DNA of 64,000 nt from Sphingomonas sp. (GCA_021732445.1 JAKFUZ010000009.1:62001-126000); one strand, 5' to 3'. Shown: positions 1-13,209, counted from the first letter of the stretch. Notes: generated by a model not told the origin, from the sequence alone. Numbers and translations are program-made.

Positions 1-1082
1 GAGAATTTCTCGTCCAGGCGCTGGTTAATGCGCAAAACATTTCCATAAGCCGCGCCGGTAATGCCGTAGCGCGGGGCGGCGGCCAAAGTGCCCAGGGCGG
101 TGACTTGGCCCAGTGTCAGCCCAGGAATGCTTTCCGGCTGCGTGCCAAAGGCGCGCGGATCGGTGTTCTTTTCATAGGAGAACGCCAGGAACAGGCGGTC
201 CTTCAGGATCGGCCCTGCAATCGTCGCGCCATAGGTTTCCGACTTGAATTTCGGCAGTGTGAGGCGAGTGGTTCCGATGGTGTCGCCCGACAGACCGTCG
301 GTATTCTGCGAGTAAAATCCGGTCAGGAACAGTTTGTTCGTCCCCGAGCGCAGCACCGCGTCGACAACGCCGCCCTGATAGTTGGTCTGGCGAATGTCGA
401 AATTCGCCGCCGAGGTTGAGACCTGCCCAAGCGCGTCAAACGGCACCGGGCCGCGATTGGTCGGGCTGGCGTCCTGGTTGAGGCCGAAATTGTCGCCAAC
501 GGTCACGCCGTTGATGGTGAAGCGGTTAAAGCGCGGGTTGACACCGGCGAAACGGACAGCGCCGCCGCGATCGGTCGCGTTGCCAAGGTCAAAAGTGGCA
601 AACGGGTCGCGCCGTTCGATGTCGCGAATGTCGCGGTTGACCGAGGCGACCTTTGAGATGTCGTATGCGTCAAGCGTCGTCTGCACGCCCTTTGACGCAT
701 TGCCTGCGCCGCGAATGGAGCTGGCGGTAACCACGATGTCGCCGGCGCCTTCGGCTTCGGCCAGGCTGATCGGCAAGTCATAGGCCTGCTGCACGACCGT
801 GAAGATGTCGGTCACGCTGGTGTTGCCCTCGGCGCTGGTCACATCGACCGTGTAGGGTCCGCCTGCGCGCAGGCCGGGGAGCGAGAATGCGCCGTCAGCG
901 CCGGTTGTCGTTGTCGAGCGCGTGCCGGAATTCACATCGGTTGCAACAATCGTTGCCCCAGCCACAGGGGCGTCGCCCTTGGTGACAGTACCACGGATAA
1001 TCGACGTTGTTTCCTGCGCGCTGGCGGCGGCAGGAACCATGAGCGCAGCAATAGCCGCGCCGAAAAATAGGTTGTTACGCAT
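1..1082 (-). CDS. TonB-dependent receptor, OAR-like, N-terminal part (runs off the left edge)
   Basis: N-terminal 360 or so codons of an outer-membrane TonB-dependent receptor; the barrel continues beyond base 1. The start ATG at 1082 is preceded by an AAGGGG ribosome site. The protein opens with a signal peptide (MRNNLFFGAAIAALMVPA, cleavage near ASAQE). A carboxypeptidase-regulatory-like beta domain follows (GTVTKGDAPVAGATI, then a TTTTGADGAFSLPGL stretch), and then a plug domain (DIVVTASSIRGAG and DIRDIERRDPF). That order is typical of OmpA-related (OAR-like) receptors common in sphingomonads, which take up unknown, often carbohydrate or peptide, substrates. The domain order is seen in the sequence; the substrate cannot be predicted. 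The next upstream gene is a PilZ protein about 200 bp away on the same strand. Confidence 0.85.
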   Translation of the reverse strand, partial: MRNNLFFGAAIAALMVPAAASAQETTSIIRGTVTKGDAPVAGATIVATDVNSGTRSTTTTGADGAFSLPGLRAGGPYTVDVTSAEGNTSVTDIFTVVQQAYDLPISLAEAEGAGDIVVTASSIRGAGNASKGVQTTLDAYDISKVASVNRDIRDIERRDPFATFDLGNATDRGGAVRFAGVNPRFNRFTINGVTVGDNFGLNQDASPTNRGPVPFDALGQVSTSAANFDIRQTNYQGGVVDAVLRSGTNKLFLTGFYSQNTDGLSGDTIGTTRLTLPKFKSETYGATIAGPILKDRLFLAFSYEKNTDPRAFGTQPESIPGLTLGQVTALGTLAAAPRYGITGAAYGNVLRINQRLDEKF

Positions 1083-1285
1083 GGCTTTCCCCTTGGAACG
1101 AATCGAACGCTCGTTGCACGGTGACTTTCACCGTCTGGAAATGCCCATGCCCCCGGTTTATTTCCGTTCAATGACAGGAACGCCGGGACGCCGCCCTGGC
1201 AATATTCGCTTATGCTGCGTTGCAAAAAAGCATCACCCGGCGGGATGCCACGCCCGGTGCCTGCCAGGCAGTCGCGGGTTGTGGG

Positions 1286-1636
1286 TCAGCCGGCCTTCCA
1301 TTCGCTGTGCCCGGTTCTGATCGTGGCGAGCAGCAGCGCATAGCGATCATCGGCAATGGGGCGGGTGAACCAGCCGCCCATGCAACCGGTGAGCGCCCAT
1401 GCCACCTGGCCTTCGACCTCGCCGACAATCGGCAGCAACAGCCGCAGCATGTCGCCGCGCACAACGTTTGCGCCCGACCGGATGTTAAAGCCCAGTGGCG
1501 ACAGGTCGACAACGCGCACCTGGCGCCTTTCCCGGCCGTGCAGCGTGCACATTGTCATGAAGTCAACCTCGTCGCGCACGACCTGGCGGCGCTGGCGCGA
1601 TTGATCGAGATATGTCGATAACTTGCCTAACATCAT
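1286..1636 (-). CDS. PilZ domain protein
   Basis: A 116-residue single-domain protein. It contains RERRQVRVVDLSPLGF, which matches the PilZ signature of an arginine-rich segment followed by D-x-S-x-x-G, and a later WALTGCMGGWF strand region. PilZ domains bind cyclic di-GMP and pass the signal to motility, exopolysaccharide or envelope functions; the output here is unknown. Two ATG codons lie in tandem at 1636 and 1633, and the first is used here. It stands alone between the TonB receptor and ligA. The C-terminal half is less conserved, so nucleotide binding is inferred from the motif only. Confidence 0.8.
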   Translation of the reverse strand: MMLGKLSTYLDQSRQRRQVVRDEVDFMTMCTLHGRERRQVRVVDLSPLGFNIRSGANVVRGDMLRLLLPIVGEVEGQVAWALTGCMGGWFTRPIADDRYALLLATIRTGHSEWKAG

Positions 1637-1796
1637 TGATTCCCCACTAACCCCCGCAATGTGATGTTACGCCCGCGACACCGCAAAAAGTGTAAACGAA
1701 AGCGGCAGATAGCTCCAAAATGGAATAATCGGATTGACAGAGCTATTGGCGGCGTTTTGCGCTTGCTGCCGGGCTTTTTTGGGCCAAATCTGCGGC

Positions 1797-5539
<3,743 letters not shown>

Positions 5540-5634
5540 GGGCCCGCCTGCCATAGCGCGTGGCTGGCCGCGCGCCAATTCACTTGTCGCGCGCAGCCAG
5601 GAGTTGGGCCGTGCACCAGCGCCTGGCCCCGCGA

Positions 5635-6447
5635 TTAGCCGCTGCTGGCGAGTTTTGGCGCGGGCAGCGCGCGATCCGGGTGGCTTTCCATGAGCTTGTA
5701 GGCCCGGGCATACCAGGTGGTGCCCGGATAGTTCACGCCAAGCACGGCGGCGGCCCGCTGTGCTTCGGCCGGCACGCCCAGCGCCAGATAGGTTTCCGTC
5801 AGCCGCATCAGCGCTTCTGGCGTATGGGTGGTTGACTGATATTCGTCGACCACATGGCGAAACCGCAGGCTGGCGGCCAGCCATTGTCCGCGCTTTTCAT
5901 AAAAGCGGCCGATTTCCATTTCCTTGCCGGCCAGATGATCCCGGACAAGATCAATCTTGAGCCGCGCATCTGCGGCATATTTGGTGCCCGGGTAGCGGCG
6001 TGACAGCTCACCCAGCGCCGAAAGCGCCTGCTCGGTGATTTTCTGGTCGCGCGTAACGTCCGAAATCTGCTCATAATAGCACAGCGCCGTCAGATAATAC
6101 GCATAAGGCGCATCGCGATTGCCGGGGTGAACCGCCAAAAACCGCTGCGCCGAATCAATCGACTTGGTATAGTCGGCATCAAGATAATAGGAAAAGGCGC
6201 CCATCAACTGCGCTCGCCGCGCCCAGATGGAGAAAGGGTGCTGCCGCTCAACTTCATCGAACAGGGCCGCGGCTTCTTTATATTGATTGTGATCCAGCCG
6301 GTTCTTTGCAGTTGCATACAGGGTGCCCACATCGCGCGCGACATAGGGCAAATCTCCCTTGCTGCGGTTTTGCGCGCAACCGGAGGACAACAGCGCGGCG
6401 CCAATAACCAGCGACAACGAAAGCGAGCGGAACAAGGGGATACGCAT
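5635..6447 (-). CDS. bamD: Outer membrane assembly lipoprotein BamD
   Basis: A 270-residue lipoprotein of the BAM complex, which inserts beta-barrel proteins into the outer membrane. The start at 6447 gives a lipoprotein signal peptide with lipobox LLSSGC and the lipidated cysteine at residue 24. The mature part is built of TPR-like helical repeats (YKEAAALFDEVERQHPFS; YAYYLTALCYYEQISDV; AADARLKIDLVRDHLAGKEM), as in BamD/ComL. The frame extends upstream to 6483, but that start would bury the signal peptide. It is adjacent to recN and ligA on the same strand; the gene encoding mannose-6-phosphate isomerase is divergent. Confidence 0.95.
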   Translation of the reverse strand: MRIPLFRSLSLSLVIGAALLSSGCAQNRSKGDLPYVARDVGTLYATAKNRLDHNQYKEAAALFDEVERQHPFSIWARRAQLMGAFSYYLDADYTKSIDSAQRFLAVHPGNRDAPYAYYLTALCYYEQISDVTRDQKITEQALSALGELSRRYPGTKYAADARLKIDLVRDHLAGKEMEIGRFYEKRGQWLAASLRFRHVVDEYQSTTHTPEALMRLTETYLALGVPAEAQRAAAVLGVNYPGTTWYARAYKLMESHPDRALPAPKLASSG

Positions 6448-6605
6448 GGCCGCTCTGTAGCGCAGCGGTGCGGGTGCGGACAATGATTTTTACGTGCAGT
6501 GCCCTGACCCCAGCGGGGTTTGTGCACACAGCGCCCCAGCGCGATGCGCAACGCTGGCGCTGGCCGGATCGCGCGTCTAATGGGAGGCAGCCCAGCGAGG
6601 ATATG

Positions 6606-7451
6606 ATGGCAGCGACGAGACTTGCGACGACGCGCGTGGAAAAACCCTGGGGCCGGCACCGGCTATGGCCGGGTTTTGACGATCCGCAGGCGGGCGCCGC
6701 GCCGGTTGGGGAAATCTGGTTTGCCGCAAGTGGCGCGGCGCAGCCCGACCTGCTCGTGAAATATCTCTTCACCAGCGAAAAACTGTCGGTTCAGGTTCAC
6801 CCTGATGATGATGAGGCCCGGGCAGCCGGGTTTCGCCAGGGCAAGGACGAAGCCTGGGTGATTCTGGATGCGGCGCCCGACGCCACCATCGCGCTGGGCA
6901 CGCGCCACGCACTTGACAGCGCAGCGCTGCGCGCCGCCGCGCTCGACGGCAGCATCGTCGACCTGCTTGACTGGAAGCCGGTCAAGCCGGGCGACGTGTT
7001 TTACTCGCCCGCCGGCACGGTGCACGCGATTGGCGCCGGCATCACGCTGGTCGAGGTGCAGCAGAATGTCGATCTTACCTACCGGGTGTATGATTATGGG
7101 CGCCCGCGCGCCTTGCACCTTGAACAAGCAATTGCGGTCGCCCGGGCGGTGCCGTTTGTGCCGCATATGGCGCCGGGGGATGTTGGCGATGGGCGGCGCA
7201 TTCTTGTCGCCGGGCCAAAATTCGTGCTCGAGCGCTGGTCCGGCGGCGACCGGAAGGTCAGCCTGCCGCGCGGTGTCGACGGGTGGCTCGTGCCGCTGGC
7301 GGGCGCGGGCCGGGTTGACGGCGCGGCGTGGCGGGCGGGCGAATGCTGGATGATCGACGGTGGTGCCGACGTTGCGGCGCCGCCGGGCAGCGACATGCTG
7401 CTGGCTTATCCCGGTGCCGCCCTGGCTACTGTGCTGGCGAGGGGAAATTAA
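6606..7451 (+). CDS. Mannose-6-phosphate isomerase, class I
   Basis: A 281-residue cupin-type phosphomannose isomerase interconverting mannose-6-phosphate and fructose-6-phosphate, which supplies GDP-mannose precursors for exopolysaccharide. Zinc-site and active-site motifs are visible: SVQVHPDDDEAR, GKDEAWVILD, PAGTVHAIGAGITLVEVQQ and VDLTYRVYDYGRPR. There are two tandem ATGs at 6603 and 6606. The second is chosen because GAGG lies at a better distance from it. The frame runs open further upstream to 6468, but that part does not resemble the family. The glycosyltransferase gene follows 25 bp downstream, which suggests a sugar-metabolism pair. The short form is typical of alphaproteobacterial ManA-like proteins. 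Confidence 0.9.
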   Translation: MAATRLATTRVEKPWGRHRLWPGFDDPQAGAAPVGEIWFAASGAAQPDLLVKYLFTSEKLSVQVHPDDDEARAAGFRQGKDEAWVILDAAPDATIALGTRHALDSAALRAAALDGSIVDLLDWKPVKPGDVFYSPAGTVHAIGAGITLVEVQQNVDLTYRVYDYGRPRALHLEQAIAVARAVPFVPHMAPGDVGDGRRILVAGPKFVLERWSGGDRKVSLPRGVDGWLVPLAGAGRVDGAAWRAGECWMIDGGADVAAPPGSDMLLAYPGAALATVLARGN

Positions 7452-7476
7452 CCGGCGCCCGGTAGGGTAACGCGCT

Positions 7477-8646
7477 ATGCTGCGCGTTCTTACCCTGTCC
7501 ACCCTGTTCCCAGACTCCAGCCGTCCCAACTTCGGGGTGTTTGTGGGGCGGCAGACGCTTGACCTTTCGGCGCACCCCGATGTGTCGCTGCGGGTGGTCG
7601 CGCCGATTGGCGTGCCGCCCTGGCCACTGTCCCGGCTTGGGCCGTATCAGCGCTTTGCCAAGGTGCCGGCGGCGGAGACATGGCAGGGCGTGCCGGTTGC
7701 CCGCCCGCGCTTCTGCAATGTGCCGGGCACTGGTGGCCGCTTCCACGCGCGCAGTCTTGTCCGCGCGCTGGTGCCGGTGCTGGCCGGTATGCGGCGTGAT
7801 TTTGCCTTTGACGTTATTGATGCCGAATTCTTCTTCCCCGACGGCCCGGCTGCCATTGCACTTGGCCGGTATTTTGGTGTCCCGGTATCAATCAAGGCGC
7901 GCGGTGCCGATATTCACCATTGGGGCGCCGGGCCGACTGCCGGGCAGGTTTTGCGCGCGGGCCGGGCGGCAGACGGCGTGCTTGCAGTTTCTGCGGCGCT
8001 CAAGGCAGACATGGCAGCGCTTGGCATGCCGCCCGAGAAGATTCTGGTGCATTATACCGGCGTCGATCTCGCCCGGTTTGCGCTGGCCGATCGCGCGGCG
8101 GCCAAGGCAGCATTGGGGGTAACAGGGCCGCTGGTTGTGTCGCTTGGCGCGCTTGTCGCACGCAAAGGCCATGGGCTGGTGATCGACGCCATTGCGGCAC
8201 TTCCTGGCGTGACCCTGCTCATCATTGGCGAGGGGCCGGAGCGCTCGACGCTTGAGACGCAGATCGCCGCCCTTGGGCTGACTGGCCGGGTGCGCCTGGC
8301 CGGCAGCGTCGCTCATGCCGCGCTGCCCGCGCTGCTCGCTGCGGCGGACGTGATGGCACTGGCCTCGGCGTCCGAAGGCCTGGCCAATGCCTGGGTTGAG
8401 GCGCTTGCCTGTGGCGTGCCGCTTGTCATTACGGAGGCAGGTGGTGCGCGCGAAGTGATTACGCAGCCGGCTTATGGCCGGGTCGTGCCGCGCAGCCCCG
8501 CCGCCTTTGCGGCCGCAATTGGCGAGGTGCTGGCGCGCCCGCCCGCGCCCGAGGCGGTCCGGCACGGCGCCATGCGCTTTACCTGGCCGGCCAATACCGC
8601 GGCGTTATATGCGCATTTGCGGCGGTTAGCGTCGTCCGCGCGCTGA
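7477..8646 (+). CDS. Glycosyltransferase family 4
   Basis: A 389-residue GT-B glycosyltransferase. The N-terminal acceptor domain begins LRVLTLSTLFPDSSRP. The C-terminal nucleotide-sugar domain has LVVSLGALVARKGHG, LLIIGEGPERSTLE and the E-x7-E region SASEGLANAWVEALACG followed by ITEAGGAREVI. Family 4 enzymes transfer sugars with retention in lipopolysaccharide and exopolysaccharide synthesis; donor and acceptor cannot be read here. It follows the mannose-6-phosphate isomerase gene by 25 bp, so mannosyl transfer is plausible but unproven. Its 3' end overlaps the convergent DUF3089 gene by 21 bases. Confidence 0.9.
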   Translation: MLRVLTLSTLFPDSSRPNFGVFVGRQTLDLSAHPDVSLRVVAPIGVPPWPLSRLGPYQRFAKVPAAETWQGVPVARPRFCNVPGTGGRFHARSLVRALVPVLAGMRRDFAFDVIDAEFFFPDGPAAIALGRYFGVPVSIKARGADIHHWGAGPTAGQVLRAGRAADGVLAVSAALKADMAALGMPPEKILVHYTGVDLARFALADRAAAKAALGVTGPLVVSLGALVARKGHGLVIDAIAALPGVTLLIIGEGPERSTLETQIAALGLTGRVRLAGSVAHAALPALLAAADVMALASASEGLANAWVEALACGVPLVITEAGGAREVITQPAYGRVVPRSPAAFAAAIGEVLARPPAPEAVRHGAMRFTWPANTAALYAHLRRLASSAR

Positions 8647-9831
8647 GCCAGCCCCGACGCCGTGCCGCGCGGCCCATGCGTTGCCCTGACTGCCAGCGAG
8701 GCGCACCAGATCTCCCATGGCAACCGGCATGTCGATGAGGTGCAGGCCCCAATCCGGCAGAATCTTGCCCAATACCGAAACATCGCCGACAATAGTGTCC
8801 GTGCGCGGATCAGCCGGGTCGGCATTTACCGTGACCGCGAGGTAGCGGAATTTGCCGCTGGCGACGCATTCGGTTGACAGCAAGCCAGGCGCTTTGACGA
8901 AGGCTGTTGGCACGGGCGCACCGTCTGCGGTCCATGGCCCCTGAACGGCGCTGGCCAGCCCCGCGCCGCGCGCGCCCAGATAATTGTCGCTGAGCGCCTT
9001 GCCGCCGCCAAGGGCCGCCGGATTGGTGCAGGCCGCCACCATCCCGTCGCCGGGTACAATGCCAAAGCGGCTTCCCTCGGGCGGCGGTGCCGTGTTGCGA
9101 AAGCTGACATAGGTGATGACACAGCCGGTTTGCGCGGCGCTGCGGCACAGCGGCACCTGGCGGAAATCACCGCCGACATCCTTGCCAGCCGGCACGGCAA
9201 TATTGGTGCCGAGCAGCATCGCCGAGATCATCCGGGTGGCAATGGGCTTGCCGTCAATCTCCTGCTGGATGAGCTGCTTGAGCATGCCCGATCCCTGGCT
9301 GTGGCCGATCAGCACGACGCCGCGGCCCTTGTTGCTGCGTGCGAGATACGCCTCCCACGCCGCCTTCACATCGCCATAGGCCAGCGCCCGGTCCACCGCC
9401 ACGGGCTTGCCGGCCATCGCCGCCTGCAGCGCAGAAAGGGTTACCTGGCGATATACCGGCGCGAACACCCGGCAATGCTTTGCAAAGCGCGCCGCCTGAA
9501 ACGCCGCCACGGCCTTTTCCTCCGGGCCGGCAACCAGGTCGCTGTTGGGCGTGCGATCCAGCGACACGGTGGGATAGACGTAGAAGCAATCAAATTTGGG
9601 CTGCGCGGCGGGCGTGAAATGCTCCACCGAGCGCGTACCCTGGGCGGTGATGACGGTTGCGTCCTGATCTGCCGCGCAGGCATCGGCGCGGCCGGGCAGG
9701 CACAGCCACGCGGCTTCCTGTGTGTAATCGGGCGCAGCGGCAACCGCGGCGATGTCGGCTGTCTGCGCCTGGGCGGGAAGAGGCAGCACGCCGGCCATCA
9801 GCGCCAGCAGCGGAAGCAATCGCATGGTCAT
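8626..9831 (-). CDS. DUF3089 family secreted alpha/beta-hydrolase-like protein
   Basis: A 401-residue protein with a signal peptide (LLPLLALMAGVLPLPAQAQ). The region VDCFYVYPTVSLDRT-like (CFYVYPTVSLDRTPNSD here), IGHSQGSGMLKQLIQ and the downstream AACTNPAALGGG segment match the DUF3089 family, which has a serine-hydrolase fold with nucleophile elbow GHSQG. A lipase or esterase role in the periplasm is inferred, not shown. It is convergent with the glycosyltransferase gene (21-bp overlap) and followed 13 bp upstream by the Mth938-like gene on the same strand. Paired start codons lie at 9831 and 9825. Confidence 0.85.
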   Translation of the reverse strand: MTMRLLPLLALMAGVLPLPAQAQTADIAAVAAAPDYTQEAAWLCLPGRADACAADQDATVITAQGTRSVEHFTPAAQPKFDCFYVYPTVSLDRTPNSDLVAGPEEKAVAAFQAARFAKHCRVFAPVYRQVTLSALQAAMAGKPVAVDRALAYGDVKAAWEAYLARSNKGRGVVLIGHSQGSGMLKQLIQQEIDGKPIATRMISAMLLGTNIAVPAGKDVGGDFRQVPLCRSAAQTGCVITYVSFRNTAPPPEGSRFGIVPGDGMVAACTNPAALGGGKALSDNYLGARGAGLASAVQGPWTADGAPVPTAFVKAPGLLSTECVASGKFRYLAVTVNADPADPRTDTIVGDVSVLGKILPDWGLHLIDMPVAMGDLVRLAGSQGNAWAARHGVGAGSARGRR

Positions 9832-9844
9832 CCCCTCAATCTCG

Positions 9845-10261
9845 TTAAGCCTTCATGCTAGCCGCTGCGTGGGCGATGTCGAGGGGGCCCAGCGGGTACA
9901 GCGCGCCGGCGATCCACCGCCCCTCCTGCCGCAACACGCCCCAGGCGCGGGCGGCGGCGCGGCTGTCCATCGCCTCAAGGCCAATGCCGCGCGCCTCAAG
10001 CGCGCGGGCCAGCGCGCGCGGCGGCATGAGCAGCGTGTTGCCGGTGCCCAGCAGCACGAATTCGGGCGGCGGATCAAGCGCCAGCAGCGCGGCCAGCGCG
10101 CTTTCATCGAGGCTGTCGAGTGCCGGGGGCGCCCAGCCATCGGCGCGCAGCGGGGTAATCAGCAGCGCGCGATAGACCATGTCGTCTATGCGAAAACCGC
10201 CGCCGGAAAAGCCGTTGATGAGTGGACCATCGGCCGCGGGGTCGCGCTCAAGCCGCATCAT
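9845..10261 (-). CDS. Mth938-like domain protein (DUF498/NDUFAF3 type)
   Basis: A 138-residue protein with the hallmark features of the Mth938/DUF498 family: GFSGGGFRIDDMVYRALLITP near residues 18-38, then PEFVLLGTGNTLLMPPRAL and GIGLEAMDSRAAARAWGVL. The eukaryotic homologue NDUFAF3 assists complex I assembly; the bacterial role is unclear. It lies directly downstream of secF (24 bp) on the same strand, an arrangement common in Sphingomonadales, and is therefore likely part of the yajC-secDF transcription unit. Confidence 0.85.
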   Translation of the reverse strand: MMRLERDPAADGPLINGFSGGGFRIDDMVYRALLITPLRADGWAPPALDSLDESALAALLALDPPPEFVLLGTGNTLLMPPRALARALEARGIGLEAMDSRAAARAWGVLRQEGRWIAGALYPLGPLDIAHAAASMKA

Positions 10262-10285
10262 GCGCTGCCCCGCCGGCGTAGCGCA

Positions 10286-11254
10286 TCAGCGGGTTTCTTT
10301 GGGCCCGACCCGCTCGGCATTGGTCGCAGGGCTCAGCTTTTCCGCCGCAGGCTCGGCCCGCAGCCCCAGCGTGATGAGCAGCGACGACGACACGTAGATC
10401 GATGAATAGGTGCCGACGAAAATGCCAAGGATCATGGCCGCGGTAAAGCCGCGCAGCACATGCCCGCCAAACAGGATAAGGGCACCAAGCGCCAGCAGGA
10501 TGGTGAGCGATGTCATCACTGTGCGCGGCAGGGTTTCATTGACCGACAAATCGACGATCTGCGCCATGTCCATCTTGCGATAGCGGCGCATATTCTCGCG
10601 GATGCGATCATCGATCACGATTTTGTCGTTGATCGAATAGCCGATGATGGTGAGCACGGCCGCCACGATGTTGAGGTCAAACTCAAGCTGCGTCAGCGCG
10701 AAAAAGCCCAGCGTCATCAACACGTCATGGACAATCGCAACGACCGTCGACACGCCGAACTGCCACTCGAACCGGAAGATCGCGAACAGGCCAATACCAA
10801 GCACCGCGAGCATAACGGCGGCAATACCGCGCCAGATCAGCTCATTCGAGACTTTGCCCGACACCGCGTCCTGCTTGGAGAATTTGGCGTCGGGGAATTT
10901 TGCGTTGATCGCGCCTTGCACCTTTTTGACGATGGCTTCGGTCGCGCCCTTGTCGTCTGACTTGGGCGGTGGCAGGCGGATGGACACGGTGTTGGGGTCG
11001 CCGAACTGCTGCAAGCGCACTTCGCCGAGCTTCAGATCGTCAATTGTCGCGCGCAGCGTGTCGAGTGCTGGCGGCGAGGCGAATTTTTCCTCGATCATCA
11101 GCCCGCCGACAAAATCGACGCCAAGGTTGAGCTTGTTGACGGCGACCAGCCCGATCGCCGCAAGCGACAGCAGCAAGGTGAGGCCAAACGCCCAATTGCG
11201 CAGCCGCACAAAGCCGATATTGGTGTTGTCGGGAACGAGTTTCAGGAGGCGCAT
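10286..11254 (-). CDS. secF: Protein translocase subunit SecF
   Basis: A 322-residue inner-membrane subunit of the SecDF complex, which uses the proton gradient to help complete protein export. An N-terminal membrane segment (NWAFGLTLLLSLAAIGLVAV) is followed by the SecDF signature GVDFVGGLMIEE, the periplasmic P4 domain, and five further membrane segments including the conserved FNLNIVAAVLTIIGYS-type sequence (here FDLNIVAAVLTIIGYSIND) and NETLPRTVMTSLT. Length is normal. It follows secD by 15 bp, in the standard yajC-secD-secF order. Confidence 0.97.
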   Translation of the reverse strand: MRLLKLVPDNTNIGFVRLRNWAFGLTLLLSLAAIGLVAVNKLNLGVDFVGGLMIEEKFASPPALDTLRATIDDLKLGEVRLQQFGDPNTVSIRLPPPKSDDKGATEAIVKKVQGAINAKFPDAKFSKQDAVSGKVSNELIWRGIAAVMLAVLGIGLFAIFRFEWQFGVSTVVAIVHDVLMTLGFFALTQLEFDLNIVAAVLTIIGYSINDKIVIDDRIRENMRRYRKMDMAQIVDLSVNETLPRTVMTSLTILLALGALILFGGHVLRGFTAAMILGIFVGTYSSIYVSSSLLITLGLRAEPAAEKLSPATNAERVGPKETR

Positions 11255-11269
11255 GTCTGTATCCGCCGA

Positions 11270-12862
11270 TCAAATATGAATTTCGGTCGGGCGTTTTGCC
11301 CGAAGCCATAGCGCAACCAGCATGCGCGTGAAGGTGACGGCGGTGAAAACTGACGTCGCGATGCCAATCAGCAGCACCACGGCAAAGCCCTTGACCGGGC
11401 CGGAGCCAAGCAACAGCATGATGACGCCGGAAATGGCATGCGTCATGTTTGCCTCAAAAATCGTGCGGCTGGCCTCTTTATAGCCAAGTTCTACCGACTG
11501 CACGATGTTGCGCCCGCGTCGCCGCTCTTCACGGATGCGTTCGTTGATGAGCACATTGGCGTCAACAGCGGTGCCGATGGTGAGCACGAACCCGGCGATG
11601 CCGGGCAGCGTGAGCGTTCCGTTCAGCACGGCCAGCACACCCAGAATGACGAACACGTTGATGACAACCGCGATGTTCGCATAAACGCCAAACCGGCCAT
11701 AGGTCACCAGCATGAACATGATAACGGCGGTTGCCGCAATTACCGATGCAAGGATGCCCGCACGGATCGAGTCCGCGCCAAGGTCTGGCCCCACCGTGCG
11801 TTCCTCGACTACTTTCAACGCCACCGGCAGCGAGCCTGAGCGCAGCGCGATCGCCAGATCGTTTGCGGATTTGACCGTAAAGCTGCCGGAGATAGAGGCC
11901 GTGCCGCCAAGTATCGGCTCGTTGATGTTGGGGGCGGACAGCACTTGCCCGTCAAGGATGATGGCGAACGGCTTGCCGACATTTTCCTGCGTCACCCGCG
12001 CGAATTTGCGCCCGCCCTGGCTGTCAAAAGTGATGACGACATTTGGCTGGTTGGTCTGCGGATCATTGCCCGGCTGCGCGTTGATAAGCTGTTCGCCCGT
12101 AATGATCGCGGAGCGTTTTACGACAATCTGCCCGCCGCCCTGTGCCATCGGCAGAATCTGGCTGCCGAGCGGGGCAATGCCCCTGGCGACCTGTGCCGGA
12201 TCAGCCGCCAGATCGACGAGCTTGAACTCCAGCTTGGCGGTTTTCCCGATCAGCTCCTTCAGCTCCTGCGGGTCCTGCAAGCCCGGCACCTGAACCACGA
12301 TGCGGCTGCTCCCCTGGCCGATAACAGTCGGTTCTTTGGTGCCAAGTTCGTCGATGCGCTTGCGAACGACTTCGGTTGCGGTTTCCATCGCATTTTCCAC
12401 CGCCTGGTTCAGCCCGGCATCGGTGCGCGTGAGCACAAAGCGCTGGCCGTCGACCACTTCGATCGTCCAGTCGCGCTGCCCGGTCAGCCCGGCGCCGTTG
12501 GTGAGCGGCAGCAAGCGCTCGCGCGCCGCATCGACTTGTGTCACGTCGCGCAGCAAAAAGCTGAGCTTGCCGCCTTGTGTCGAGATATCGCCGATCTCGA
12601 TCCGCGGGCTGCCGCGGCGCATGGCGGCCGTCACATTGTCGCGCATCTGGTCGAGCCCGGTGGCTGCCAGGTCAGCGGTATCAGCCTCAAGCAGCAGGTA
12701 GGATCCGCCCGCCAGATCAAGCCCCAGATTGATCCGCGGATGGGGAAAGCTGCCCCAGGCATCAGTCATTTTTTCAGGCAGAAAGCTTGGAACGGCAAGC
12801 AGCATGAGCGCCACCAGCAATCCGACGATCGACGACACCTTCCAGCGCGGGAAATCCAGCAT
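11270..12862 (-). CDS. secD: Protein translocase subunit SecD
   Basis: A 530-residue SecD. An N-terminal membrane helix (WKVSSIVGLLVALMLLAVPS) is followed by the signature GLDLAGGSYLLLEAD, the large periplasmic P1 domain (FVLTRTDAGLNQAVENA; VQVPGLQDPQELKELIG) and a C-terminal six-helix RND-like membrane domain including TLPGIAGFVLTIGTAVDANV and INERIREE. It works with SecF and SecYEG to drive late export steps. Together with yajC (8 bp upstream) and secF (15 bp downstream) it forms one operon. Confidence 0.97.
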   Translation of the reverse strand: MLDFPRWKVSSIVGLLVALMLLAVPSFLPEKMTDAWGSFPHPRINLGLDLAGGSYLLLEADTADLAATGLDQMRDNVTAAMRRGSPRIEIGDISTQGGKLSFLLRDVTQVDAARERLLPLTNGAGLTGQRDWTIEVVDGQRFVLTRTDAGLNQAVENAMETATEVVRKRIDELGTKEPTVIGQGSSRIVVQVPGLQDPQELKELIGKTAKLEFKLVDLAADPAQVARGIAPLGSQILPMAQGGGQIVVKRSAIITGEQLINAQPGNDPQTNQPNVVITFDSQGGRKFARVTQENVGKPFAIILDGQVLSAPNINEPILGGTASISGSFTVKSANDLAIALRSGSLPVALKVVEERTVGPDLGADSIRAGILASVIAATAVIMFMLVTYGRFGVYANIAVVINVFVILGVLAVLNGTLTLPGIAGFVLTIGTAVDANVLINERIREERRRGRNIVQSVELGYKEASRTIFEANMTHAISGVIMLLLGSGPVKGFAVVLLIGIATSVFTAVTFTRMLVALWLRAKRPTEIHI

Positions 12863-12870
12863 CGTGCGTC

Positions 12871-13209
12871 TCAGTCGTTTGCAGGCTTGGCGCCGCCCAG
12901 CGGGGCGATGACGGCCAGGGTGGATTTGACGATGCGGACCTTCACGCCTTGCGCGATTTCTACCTCGACCAGCAAATCATCCACCTTCGTCACCTTGCCG
13001 ACAATGCCGCCGGCGGTCGTCACTTCATCGCCCTTTTTCACCGCGTTAAGCGATTGCTGGAGCGCCTTCATCCGCCGCTGCTGCGGGCGGATCATCAGGA
13101 AATAGAAAGCGATGAAAACAAGGAACAAAGGCGCCAGGCTGAGCAGGCCGAGCGGGTCGGTGCCGGCGGCGCCTTGGGCGGACTGGGCGAGGGCGGGGGT
13201 TACGACCAT
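12871..13209 (-). CDS. yajC: Preprotein translocase subunit YajC
   Basis: A 112-residue single-span membrane protein. The span LLSLAPLFLVFIAFYFLMIRPQQ carries the YajC hallmark FYFLMIRPQQRRMK, followed by KKGDEVTTAGGIVGKV. It is the accessory component of SecDF-YajC. The start ATG at 13209 is preceded by AGGA at proper spacing. As first gene of yajC-secD-secF, its promoter should lie in the 98-bp gap to the divergent ABM monooxygenase gene. Confidence 0.96.
   Translation of the reverse strand: MVVTPALAQSAQGAAGTDPLGLLSLAPLFLVFIAFYFLMIRPQQRRMKALQQSLNAVKKGDEVTTAGGIVGKVTKVDDLLVEVEIAQGVKVRIVKSTLAVIAPLGGAKPAND

Noticed and set aside
1740..1796. A terminator after ligA around the T-run in GGGCTTTTTTGGGCC.
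   Set aside because: The two G-rich arms are direct, not inverted, so no hairpin forms.
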